Positions 38,401 through 50,600 of a stretch of DNA of 64,000 nucleotides are shown piece after piece. The stretch is from Anisakis pegreffii. Its lineage: Eukaryota; Nematoda; Chromadorea; Rhabditida; Anisakidae. The notes beneath the pieces are model-generated. The model saw only the letters and a program-made list of their open reading frames with translations. It had not been told where the DNA came from and did no database searches. Location: the NCBI GenBank assembly GCA_035041965.1, contig JAPYMA010000682.1, positions 1 through 64,000 on the forward strand. Reading direction: 5' to 3'. The position numbers and the translations under genes were made by a program. Position 1 is the first letter of the stretch; each line of letters opens with the position of its first letter.

Positions 38401-41400
38401 GAACATGCTGTATAATTCATGAATGCAGTTGATTTCATTGATGAGTGATGTGTAAAGCGATAAAAACTTCAAATTATTTCATCCAAATTCTAGTTACAAT
38501 TATTTCAAACCAATCACCTAATCTCAAAACACTACTGAGCGCACTGAATCGAATCAACTGTCGGCATTTGAAATAACTCATTATCGAGAGCTAACGACGA
38601 CAACATATCTGAATCTGAATGTATTATTTAATGTTCTCGTTATGTTCTGACGCCAGCAACTGAGCATTCGATTGAACGAGTGCAGTAACGATTTCTCAAA
38701 GAATTGAATACTTTCGGGAATTTAATGACAAGTGATAAAAATGAAGTCGATTAGTATTCAGTGCATGAGTCAATCTTCCACGTACTTTGAAGATGAGGTG
38801 TAAGTTTAGCGTGAATATGCTTAGTTTTGGAATACACAAGAGGTCATCCTTAATTCCACGCAGGATCATTCACTACATGAATTTTACGATAATAGCACTA
38901 TCCGGCATGTAACTGTTGGTAATTGCCCTTAATTTCATGTGCGACGGCATTGTTGGAGTGTTTTTTGATGAATGCACAACAAAGCGACCGTAAGTGCATT
39001 CGAATGACTACGCAATTATGACTGCAATGACACAAATATGAGTGAGTGTACGGGTGAGATGCAATTTGGCTCATCACAATCACTACAAATGATATTTTCG
39101 TAAATTGAATCTCATTGTGTTCCACCCAAACCGACTGATTTCACCATCTCATCTAACCACCATGCAAACGTCGCACTAATGTAGTAGCAGTAGTAAACAT
39201 GATAGGACTGTACAAAAGATTACCCATGCAAAAACTTGTTCCACAATGCATGTCTAACTAGCTGAGAGCATAGCGAAGAATGCATGTTCATAAGTACTCG
39301 TTCTCTCCAGAACGATACCAGTTTACCGTCCCGGTCTTTTGCAATAGAAGGTGTCTTGATTCGGTTGCTTTAGATGTGATTAGCTTCATTATCCTTACCG
39401 AAGTGATAACTATTCAGGAATCTTTTCAGTAGTAATGAAGTGAACCGAAAGACGAACAAAATCTTCGATGAACGAAACGTTAATGTGTAAAACAAATGAC
39501 GCCATTTTTCGATGGCATTCACTGCCCTGTTACAACCGTGTTTATTTTTCGCTGCTTTCCAACCAATTCTTATCATTCTTTCGGGTGAATGTATACAGAT
39601 TTTGCTGCAACTTCACATAAACTATCGTTTGCTTAGCAACCATCGTTCCACTTTCCAAAAAATATCATCAGAATCGGTGATAAAAGATAACCAAAATATC
39701 TGCAGCTAAACTTTCTGTATAGGCAATCACCATTTCACAACCACGTATTAACGCTATCGGCTCAGAACAAACAATTTGCGATGAGTCAACTGCGTGACGT
39801 TAATGCTAATTCAAGCGAAGCGAGAGAACAAAAATTGCCGACTACAAATAAAGGGAATACAAAAAAAGAATCAAGGCAAAAGTCTGTACTACGTACGCCT
39901 ACGATTGCAAACGTTATGATAAAATTTTAATTGATGCTTTAAGGTAGCTGATATACAAACACAGCAACACTCACTCGCTATCACAAAAAGCGCCTATCGC
40001 GTGAACATAATCGAGGAGCCATTCTCGATGTAACTGCCCAACTCGATGTAATTTCTCTGCAGTAACGACGAGTCAGTGCTTTAGGGAGCATTACGAAGCA
40101 GTGCACATTATACGCTCCCTTGGCTGTTGCACAAACACATGCAGCAGCAGCAGCAGCAGCAGCACCATCGCTCTCATCGAGTAAATGGTACAAGTGAAAT
40201 ATATATGTCAGTCGAAATCGATTCATAAAATGAAAAATCGAAATTGTTCTAACAAAACCGAATAGATTAAGTGAATAAGGATTCTTAATGAACGAATCTG
40301 AGACATAATCGAGACTGCTCTACGTATTATTATTAATACTACGGATTCATCAATAAAAATCAATGCTACACATCCATCCATGCACTCTTAAATTGCTTTC
40401 CGAGTGTACATTAAATGAAATAATAGCAAATGAAAATACGAAGTTTATTACTGGGAGGGTGAATGAATATATTCTGTATAAATACATTTGTGAGGAATAC
40501 ACATTCTTTAAAAGTAAGAATCAAGTTGTGTTCGATAATATCGAATATTATATCGTTTTTGCTGGTTTCATTCATATTCGCTTAGAATTGCTACAGGATG
40601 AGTGAACGAATATAATTGCGCAAAAACGCATAATTCAAATTGTTTCTGGACGGTGTTGTGGTGCGTTGAGGAAACACTTTCGATGAATATTTTCAGTGAA
40701 TGTGAAATCATTGCACAGATTACGTCAGATTCAATACGGCAGAGATTTTGTTGACTTGTCGAGAATGGAAATGTTTTTGAGCAATTGAACATTCCTTTCT
40801 TTGCTTTCACATTCTACGAATCGAAGCGCATGCACACAACTTACTCATTAATCATACACAGACTATGATGTAACCCTTTCAAACAAGAAACTCCCTTTTA
40901 CGTTCGTTTCGAGAAACATAAAAACTTGTTCGAAGATGTCATTAAAATTTTATTCATAGCAATCACCATGAAATGATAGATTATATTTCAAGCAAAAATA
41001 CTACATCTCGAGGAAATATTGAAAGGAAGTGCGCATTAATAAACGGAAACTGTTCAGTTGAAATGCGCATAAAAGTTCTATTTCCCAGCGACCTGTGCAA
41101 ATGCCATAAACCGTGTCGTCGAGCAAACAAACAATATCGAGACAACAACTCTATAGGTCAACAAAATCGTCTTATCTATGAATATCGTCATATCACGACT
41201 CGCTTCTCAACAAATAATACTCTGAACTACTTCAGTTAAGACGAATGGTAATTACTAATTTAATATCAGATGACAGTTGCACGCAAATTAAATTCAACCC
41301 TTTAGACGGCGAATATGATTCGAAGAGACTCACTTTACTATTTTACGCAAGCTTCATTTTCCTCTTTAGTTCGCCTTAATTACCCTCACACGCACATATC

Positions 41401-44117
41401 ACAACAGGCTTCATCAAGATTCCTCGGAACGCTAAAGACCACTAAACGCCACTCAAACTATGACCTGATGCTAAATTACATATCCGAAAGTGAAACGATT
41501 GCTGCACAGAATTCCATTCAGACAAAAATATGAATAGCCGACGAGTCCAAATATGCGAACAAAATAAGATGATGTTTTACTGTCAGTTCAAGGAGAAGGG
41601 GTTATTAAGACACCTTAATGATTAGAAATAGCTCGAATGTGCCTACAATTCTTATTAATATCTAACTTGACTCTGTAATTCGACAGAATTCTCGAAACAA
41701 CCCTCACTCCAACAATATGAAATAATTATGGATGCACTCAGAAATTAATTGTATCATCACGAAAACGCTCTTCTCAACGATCTTGTCGTCGTCACACGAT
41801 ACTATGAATGCTTTGTGCCACAAATGATGCTGATGGTTAAGGGATCTGAATGATTTGACGGCTTGTGTGCACGTGTTTTGCTTGTTTATTACCAACTGAA
41901 TTACGGAAAGGTTCACTTAAATTAAAGGCGGACTTCAAAGTGTGGAATTTAATAAGTGTACAAGATGATGTACCGACAGAAATGAAATGTCCAGGAAAAT
42001 TATCAACGTAAACATTCCGCATCCATAAACTTAATTTCATTCAATTGAGTGCGCCGATCTGATGTCTCGTCAAAAAGTGCCGATTAGACGGCACCATTCA
42101 GCTTTCGATGAAGGATGAATTTTTTGACTGATAGAAAGAAATTCGATTGAAAACTCTGATAAAAATTACGATTTGGATTTATTATAATAAAATCAAAAGT
42201 GAATGAGATTATGCTCCTGTTTTATGTCCGATTCAGTAAAACGCATATCTGCGCGATTCCATTCTTGTGTAGTGCTTTGTAAAGACCGACTTTGATTTCA
42301 GGTTGGATTATTTATTGCTATGATGGTGCTATTGAAAAAGATGATAAAAGACTAGTCGAATGGAATATTGCAAAATAATAGTAATGACATAACAGATAGT
42401 AAAAGCTCTCTGAGATTATGTCATAAGATGGATGTCTCTCACAATACGATATGCTGTGTAATGCGCCAAATGTTTCTGATCAAGCGTAACAAAAGTGATC
42501 ATCATCATCATCATCATCAGCTTTCATTACTGCAATGACGGCACGTCATATCGGGCTGATGACCCATAAACGAACACAATCACTCAGTAATGAGAGACGA
42601 GATGAGTGGATGTAGTATTCAACGAACGGATAAAGGACATCTTTCTGTTCAATTGAACACAGTTGCTCTAGAGAGGGAAATGAAAGTCACGAATTAGTCA
42701 TCGATGCACGAGAATATTCCTTCTATTCATCGAATACACTTATTGCTTGCCAAAAATATTGCATTGTTGATAAACGAACCAATGAGAAATTTTTTGGTGA
42801 ACCTATAAAACCAATTTTTCGATGATGAAAGAGAACAAGAAAATAACATTTCTATCATAAGTCATAGTTGAGTCAACGAACAATAAAGTATCGCAAAAAG
42901 CAAATTAATTTTCTTTTCAGAACAATCAAGCAACCAAGCCGGTATTGTATGGCATGGAATACACGCTCTGAAGTACTCTAGGAGACGGCATTCCGCTTAG
43001 GCTTAGTCTTACCAATAGGCACAAGCAAGCAAAATGTCCGAAAAACACAACCTATGGAATCGTCCCTCCATCAATGACGCAGCCAAGCATAAAGTCGGAT
43101 GATTTTGCATATTCAAATAAATTCATTTGATGGTCAATTGCTACCATAATTAGGAAAAAACTTCCAGCGATACAGTGTTTCGTTACTTTGTGTGCATTAA
43201 CTACGAAACAAGTATCAAGCTGACTGAATAAAATTTTTACGATGAACAATTCTACGAAGCTGTTGTGCAATGATTATATTTAAAGACTGGGAAGGACTCA
43301 TGCGCGGCGGGCAGATATCATAAGTATATGCAAGCTTGGCTTTGTAGCGACAAATCGATGAATATAACGCGAAAATTCGCATATAATACAATATGATAGA
43401 TCGTTTGCATGCAACGTTCACATCGTATACTTTTGACTCTTATGACTTATGACTCCAACTGTACTGGCTCATGACCTGAGGCTGAAATTTTTGCCGGGAC
43501 CGGTAAAGTCATGCTTCGACTGATATTGCTTTGGTGCTTTAAGCCTATCACTTGGCGACGGAAGTATGTCTAGACTCAATCTGAAGACTGTCTGAGGTTC
43601 GGCCTCATCTGAAGAAGGCTTGAGTTGAGTGAGTGGCGAACAAAGTCAAACTCGAAATAGAACAAGGGTTTAAGATTCGAGTTTAAGATGGTGACTGGCT
43701 GAGGGATACAGCTTCGATGGAAGTTATCAATGATGTGATCATGGAATTGATCAGGATTGATCAATCCATAACAAATAAATCGACTTCGATTCACATGATC
43801 AAGTCAGCATCACACACTTCAAGCTGTGCTTGCTTGTTCGCTCGCAACTAGTGATCGTTACAGAGGGCGCACGACAACGCCAAAGAGTACACCAGCGCAG
43901 ACAACGAGAGAAAAAAATTCAAGATGGCTGCCAAAGGATGGTGTTGTACACGTACCATTTCTTCGTCCTTCTCCATGCCCGTGGGCATCTGGGCGACGGC
44001 ACGGTTGATCGGGGTACATTCTGTGAGGTCTGGAAGCTCATCCACAACATATACAGGCATCGACTTGGACGCATCCAGATTCCTGGCTCGAAATGATAGC
44101 TTACTTGTGGTGGCCAT
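20418..44117 (-). CDS. epc-1: Enhancer of polycomb homologue (NuA4/TIP60 scaffold)
   Basis: Nuclear scaffold subunit of NuA4/TIP60-type histone H4/H2A acetyltransferase complexes. There are 17 exons: 44117-43952, 35198-34995, 27736-27501, 27300-27074, 26956-26806, 26719-26579, 26481-26277, 26029-25822, 25750-25661, 25489-25297, 25085-24787, 24602-24329, 24214-23654, 23509-23300, 23113-22921, 21359-21141 and 20872-20418. All introns are GT-AG, phases agree at every join, and the total of 4032 nt encodes 1343 residues. The EPL1 domain starts at the initiator (KLSFRARNLDAS, INRAVAQMPTGMEKDEE, residues 1-52). It continues with SHLQEAIIAQQ, then the acidic YDIDSEDERW (about 135), DVYDYWLQKRK (about 192-202) and the basic NPYVAFRRRAEK/RRNRKNDE block (about 220-250). 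ARRCIGYARRRVGRGGR lies at about 495-512. Residues beyond about 610 are Ser/Asn/Thr/Pro-rich and unconserved, making it much longer than vertebrate EPC1 (about 840). The exact donor of exon 1 (43952 or 43956) is the least certain point; the 43952 donor keeps frame. The divergent neighbour is the AAMP-like gene. Confidence 0.95.
27737..34994 (-). other. 7.3-kb intron 2 of the enhancer-of-polycomb gene
   Basis: A long AT-rich intron between the exon coding HQLIKVQ and the exon coding LTIDREQAEYDIDSEDE. Open frames of up to 127 codons exist (for example 31355-31738 plus strand), but they are Lys/Arg- or Ser/Leu-biased and resemble no family. I see no RNA gene. The start of a 31-bp direct repeat that flanks exon 2 lies at 34573-34603. 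Confidence 0.7.
34573..34603. repeat. 31-bp direct repeat flanking EPC exon 2, left copy
   Basis: ATTATTTAAAGTATCACATT continuing to GCAAATA; it recurs at 35306-35336 with one mismatch (T to G). The pair brackets exon 2 (34995-35198), 733 bases apart. Confidence 0.9.
35306..35336. repeat. 31-bp direct repeat flanking EPC exon 2, right copy
   Basis: Partner of 34573-34603, same orientation, 30 of 31 bases identical. Confidence 0.9.
40141..40164. repeat. (GCA)8 microsatellite
   Basis: Eight uninterrupted GCA units inside intron 1 of the enhancer-of-polycomb gene. The run is not part of any exon I can support. Confidence 0.97.
42498..42518. repeat. (ATC)7 microsatellite
   Basis: Seven uninterrupted ATC units in intron 1 of the enhancer-of-polycomb gene. 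Confidence 0.97.
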
Positions 44118-47100
44118 TTTCGCTGACTCTCACCACGTAACCACCTGATTGGCTTCAGGCTAGCGGCCGTTTGGGAAGGGCGCCGGCCGGAGCCGCTTTC
44201 TGGAATAACAGTAACAGATTCAGAAACGATCATCCGCCATCTGGGCTTGGCACGCAGCGACAGAAAATATGGACAAGTTGGTGCAAGTCGGAGGTTTTGT
44301 ATTGATTCGGCGGTAGTATATTGGAAAGGAGTATCGAACGGGGTAGAGTAGAGTGTGTGTATGTGATGGTGATGCTGTGCTCAGATGAAATAACGTTGGC
44401 AATTGATGTGCAACACCGACGTACGCACCACCCTAAACGCCGCGCACAAGCGATCTGATCTCTTGGTTGGCCGTCCTCTCTGCACGGCCCTTCGCATCTT
44501 CACCCTCGAATAACGGCATTGATTTGTTAAGGAACGCTGCTCAACAGGAGAGTCAAAGAAAAACGGCACGCACAGAGCGTGTTTCGCACTGAGACTTGTT
44601 TACTCTCTTGCCGCATTCTGTTCCCTCACTCGACCTTGCCCATACAAACCAATGCCCCCTACCGTCTAACAACACTTATTTTTCGGATTATTCCAATATT
44701 TTTTACTATTTTGAATATTTGATATTTTTTATATTGCCTACATTCTCACTGATGTTAAACTGATTACCATTTTCGTCGTTGCGAAGATGTTTGAATGGCG
44801 ATAATGGTAGTAGTAGCAATAATGTAGTGTGCAATTGAAATGTAATGTTCACTTGCACTCACATCAGTTGCAGACAGCACATTGACAACGACGACGAATC
44901 GTTGTTGAATTATCGATAGTTTGATGAGTTTCATGATTTCTTTTTTGGTTTAACTAAAATCCTGATGTATCGAGTTGAATGTGTTATATGTCGGTGTTTC
45001 GTGTTGTCATTAGATCGTTCAGTATCACATCACTGTTGCTTGCACGTATTGCTCGACGTTACCTGCCTAATTTAGCGTTTTTGTTTTCTATTTTCTAATT
45101 AAATTTATTTCTTGCCAACCGCCCAACCAGCAAGAGCAAAACTCGATTCGTATTCACAATCTGTTATGATGATATTTCCACGGAATTTGTGCAAGATTTA
45201 TCATTTATCGATTGTATTGGTGATATTTTGTGAATATTACTGACGAATTTGTTGAGTTCAGTAAGCTGAATGAATTCATTCGTCAGTTGTGTGCGATCAA
45301 GAGCTTTACGAGGGGTGATCAAGACCTCTTTTGCTGTCGAATTTTTATTCGTTTTGTTTAGATTTGCTTATACGCTTGATGATATTTCCTCTGATTCGAC
45401 CTGCCTGATAACATTGTTCTGTTAGCATTCCTTCGACGGCGAATGAGTTTCTCACATCCGAGTCGTATGATTACCTGTGTTTTATTGATGACACAGAGTA
45501 ATGTTTCATTTTGATTGTTCCACATAAAAACTTCTGAATTGGTCGGTACTGAGAAGTATTCGTCAAGTTGGTTGTAAATTGTGTTGAAAGTTACTTTGCT
45601 GATGACTGCCAACGTAATGCTTTATTCTCTGAGCAACTGAAGTGTTCAGACAAGGAACATGACTCTATCTTCCCGGCTGTCTGTATTAATTTCACTATTT
45701 TTTCGGCAGGAATCCCCGCGTAGGCGTCCGTAAAACGCAGATAAGAAAAGCAAAGGTAATTCATCGCCATAACACAGAATTGATTCATTTATCATAGCAG
45801 ACGTTGCATGTTATAAGCAGTAGGCTCAAGCCCTGAGCCAAGAAAATTTTGTGATTCAGTCAAAAGTATTCATTCGATAGCAGTGATCACTCCAAGCCTT
45901 ATTGTTAGATCGCCATGATACAAATATCTTTTTTTTTTGTACTCCTACGATGGTGTACTTTCTAGTTGTTTTTGTACTTCGTTCTCCTCAGCAGGAGGAT
46001 CGGTTTGCTTCATCAACACAACCCGCCACTTAAAGCAGTCTGTGTTGTCTGTTCGCAAAAATGCTCCGAAACGTTATCAAATTATATTACATATGGTGCC
46101 AACACACACTGAACACCAACTCGCTGTCATTTCCTTTCGTTCACCGTATTAATTTTTTGTTGAGCTGCTTACTGATCGATAATGCTAGACACTGCCAAAA
46201 AACAGTCTCACAATCGTGTCAGTCCAAAACAGTCCAAAATAACAGTCACAGTCTTGTCAGTATCTTGTGGCTTCCCGAGTGATAGAGGATTTGCTCCAGA
46301 TTAATAGTTGTCCTTGTGAGATCTGCGCGAGTTGTCTCGGAAAGAAATCTGAATGAATCCTTTCTCGAATTAAGTAAAGAAGGACGTTTCGATTGTTCAG
46401 TGAGCAGTTCAGTCTATTGATGCGGCATCCTTAAATGATCTATCTCTTGTGCAGTTCCTTCGGGAAAGGATAATTATAGCCCAGTATTGCTTCATTATGT
46501 GCAGAATGTTTTATACTCTGTACGGCTCGCAAGTAATTAAATTTTGTCATCAATGATAGTTCGCATGTAATAGGAACATTAATAGGTTCATTCGAGTGTA
46601 CAGTGGCGATTTCTTTTAAAATTAACCATTTCTTTTTTGAGAACATTTTCTGCCGAAGAAAGAGCTTCTGCTTACTATTAGATGCCGCGACTCATTCCGA
46701 GAATGGGTTTTCTCTCGGTTTTTCAAAGAAACATGTCAACGGAATAAACTTTCTCCCAATTGATCACTAGCATTTTATTCGACTGGGATTCCCTTGTAGT
46801 TTTCTCCATTTGCAGTGGTTATAATAGTTGCATGAGGTAAAAAGTAAGTCATGTCAGGTTTGTCAGGCAGGTCGCAATGAAATTTCATTTATTCGGAGTG
46901 AGAGAAATTTTATTATCTATTCGTCATTGCGGTTGTTGTTGAACGATTGAGCATCCATTGAAAAGTATTGGTTTGCTGAAGTTTGAGGTATTGTTAAATG
47001 TTATGCGTTTGAATAAGTAGTTTGTTGTTTCATTTCATTTCAATTTAGATTTTGAAAAGACGATCGATTCAACTCTCAAATTAGCTATTCAATTGTGATT

Positions 47101-47613
47101 CCTTCCCTCTCTTATAAAGCGCACAACCGGATGTTTACTTGGGGGATGGCTGGGTGAATTTACTTAGAAGAAAGGAATTGATTGAATCACTCGCCGCTGT
47201 CTTGCGGTCTGAAAGGGGCAATCACTCAAATGTGTTTTCTCCAAGGGTTTTGTGTCAATCCCTGTTATTATTTAATCATGTTGAACTGAATATCAAACAT
47301 TCTCCCGGGGAAAATTCATTATTTTTGGTGCAGAAAATTGTTGTGCGTGTTCGCATTTTGGCTAGAGCCAGTCTGCACAATGGCAAATAAGAGCCAGCAT
47401 TTCATTTCATTCGAGTTATTGCTTGATGAAGTAATTGAATATATTCGTTACTGTTTATTGGTGATTCAACGATAATCAAATCCGGCGATTACGTACTCGT
47501 TATCAGTATATTCTTCGTACGCATATTTTTTTGTTTATTCGATTTTCTGTTACTGATTTGATGATGTTCGGACTTTAGATATATTGGTGCTGATTGAAGT
47601 CAGTAATTATTGA
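44118..47613. promoter_or_regulatory. Divergent intergenic region between epc and AAMP-like genes
   Basis: The minus-strand epc start (44117) and plus-strand AAMP-like start (47614) point away from each other, so both promoters should lie in these 3.5 kb. The epc-proximal part, with exon 1 (about 43830-44620), is clearly richer in G and C than the surroundings, consistent with a promoter or 5' UTR. I see no convincing TATA box, and no coding exon is supported. Short repeats of AACAGTC/CAGTCC occur near 46200-46250. Confidence 0.45.
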
Positions 47614-50600
47614 ATGGAGGACGGTGAGGCGATCGATGAGGATCGTGGACGTTTGCCATTCAGTGCTGAAGATGTGATAAGGGTGATACCGTTGGATGAT
47701 GTGTTGGAGGGACGTGAAAATTTAGATGATATTATTGCTGATGCGAACAATTTGGGTGAGTAGTTGTTGCGGTACTATCTTGAACAGGTTTTTTCTGTCT
47801 CGATTAGGACTAGAAACTGGCGCCGGAAGATTCACCCAGGAAAAGCGATCTTCCTTTTCCAACCGACTTGCTTTACTAGGGCAAAAAGTTCTTAAGTTTC
47901 CAATCCAAGTAAAAATTGGAGTAATCTAACTTTGATCGATAAGCTGACTGGTCATCTTGTTCCATTTTCATGCAAATGTCATTAAGCTGTTTGACACTTG
48001 TCGATCTATTTTCCTTTTATTTGTTTCGTTAATTCATTTCTTTTGCTTTGTCAAATTGTACGAACAAGTTTTGCAACTCATTTAAACGATCTTGCTATTG
48101 TTACCATGGATGTGCAGATATTTTTTGCTTACGATTAGTGAACATGTTTCCGATACAGTTAGCGCTGTGATACATTCTGGTCTTATTGTTAGTGATTACT
48201 TTTATAGTTGGTTGGAAATGTGAATTGTTCGTCATTTGACATTACTCAGTGGTAAATTGAATCGGAATTTAATCATCGGAAAAGTTGTGTTATTGTGTAA
48301 ACTTTTAGTTTATTTCGATAACGTAATCGTCGTAGTTGTCAGGGTTTCGGTTGATTTGTTGAGACAATTAAACATTGAGTTTTTTTTCCTTTCAAGTTAA
48401 TTGCATTTCTCAATTGAAAATGCTGAATCGTTGTCTTGAAACAACAACTTGCGAAAGTACATCTTTCGAGATAGATATGACGCATTTGAATTTGTATGTT
48501 GGGTATTTTTTGGTATGACATAATGGTTAGGGTGATAAAAACATGCACAAGGCAATGGAAATACTCGACCGTAAATCTTTAGATTTGAACGAATAATTGT
48601 TTGGTGATAGCAACTGTTGCACGTTCACGTTTAGCTTTGTACTTATGTTTTTTAAATCAGGTATCACTGCATCAGTTTTTGAGTTTATTCATCCTCTTTT
48701 CGCTATTTAAGATAATCGAATAAACGTGTGAACGTTTTAGTTTGTTTCTATTTGGTCGTTGTAATTAATCCGTGATTTGGTACATTTCTTGCTAGGATGT
48801 TACCGCTGGTCCTGCTTCGAATTATATTCAGTAGTGAAATGTTATAAGATTGATCGAGGTTGTAAGATATATTCAGCGATATTACAATAACTTGTTACAT
48901 TCATCATATCAGGTTGATGTTGAAGACAATTTTAACAACAGGTGACTATAATAGTGCTCGTTCTGAGAATGTTTAAGTGATGTGAATTAGTTCCATATTG
49001 TAATACTGATACTAGTCGTATCAGTAATGCTACTGTTAATATTAAAGATAATACTAATAACAGCTTCGTAATTGACCAATGATGATAATAATATTGATAG
49101 CAGATTAGACGTCATATTCGTTCGACGTCAATTGGATGGCATTTATCATTAGTCAGAGTGACATTTTAAACTAGTGAGAGTGATATTGTCATTTCAGAAG
49201 GTTGAGATATTCAGTTTGAGATGAGTGATATTAAAAACGAAATGCTACGGTCTTTTATTCAAATATATCAGTTCAAATAAAAATTTATATATTCCATCTG
49301 TGTTTCATCGGTATTTTATCTCATTGTTTTGATTAATCGTACGCAATGAATAATTTTTTCACTAATTCTTTCAGTCTATTAAATCGAACCAATTCATTGC
49401 ATTTGGGAATGGCTCATTGTGATCTTTTCAAGAGCTGAACAATGAATTAGTTGATCAGATAGTGAATGTTGTATTTGATCAGTTTTGGTTATCTGTCATC
49501 GAGCAACATCAAAGAAGCGTGAGAGTATATTCAACTCGAAAGACTGATTATTTAACAGATAACAGGCCAATGTAATAATCGATCATAGCAACTCGTTTTG
49601 CTGATTTACGCGACTTTTTGAAAATTGTTAGATGAAGTGAACGAAGCACATAATTACGGGGATACCTCGAGGAAATAAGGTCTTCGCTCGAAAAGTCTCT
49701 CCTACTGTCTGCACATCCATCTTGCAAAATTGTATCGAAGTAAGGGAAGTACAAGTAATGAGCGAATAAAGCTGAACGAATTTTCATATTTTGAAATGAT
49801 GATACGAATCTGGAAATGAATAACAGAAAATTCGGGGTTTCGTTATTGAGTATACCAAAAAGCAGAGTATTTGTAAATGTGTACAATGAAAGCAAATCGC
49901 ACGCAAAGACATCCACAGTTTCCACTTAGCTAAAGGTTCTTCATCGTAATCAGTAATCCAGTAGTTTCATCTGAGCCAGAACAATATTCAGATGGAGGGT
50001 TGGAAACAGATGGAGCAGATGAGGGCACATCAACGGCTTATGATGAAGATTCAGTGGATGAGGTGAATGAGGACGAAGCCAAAATAACCATGCAAGCTCA
50101 TCAGAAGGATGTGTTTTGTGTGGATTGTTTCGAGGATCATTGGATGGCGACTGGTGGGGAAGACGATTGCGCAGTGCTGTTCGATTTGCACAAAAATTGT
50201 TTGTTCATCAATCATTTTGTGCAGCTTTTTTGTGATACTTTCCTCCTTTGGGGGAAGTATTACAGAAATAATTCGATTGATCGCAGTGATTCGTTTAGGA
50301 ACATCTTGTGATTGATCAGTTTCGAGATGGTTTTGATCAGTTCAGGAATGATGCTTTTTGAACAATTTGTCTGAAGAATGATTGTTTTCGGCGATTGTTT
50401 CATTTGATGTCATGATCAAACTCAAGGACCGCTCACTTCATAGAGGCAAACCTTTCAGAAATGAAATTGTTCTCGTTTGTGACAAACTCAAAACCATTAC
50501 CATTGCTGTTTCATGAATAATTCACGATAACCTCGTTTCAGTGAATGAGCCAGTACATAGGATATGTGAACATGTCGACTCAGTGACTTGTGTTCGGTTT

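Larger units (their letters stand above)
35199..43951 (-). other. 8.8-kb intron 1 of the enhancer-of-polycomb gene
   Basis: The first intron, separating the N-terminal 55 codons from the rest. I found no nested gene. It contains the right copy of the 31-bp direct repeat (35306-35336), a (GCA)8 microsatellite at 40141-40164 and an (ATC)7 microsatellite at 42498-42518. Small open frames throughout lack family resemblance. Long first introns in metazoan genes often hold enhancers, but nothing specific is visible. Confidence 0.7.

Noticed and set aside
43826..44233. Plus-strand and alternative minus-strand frames over EPC exon 1
   Set aside because: Shadows of the GC-rich EPC first exon; only the frame starting at 44117 gives the EPL1 N-terminus.
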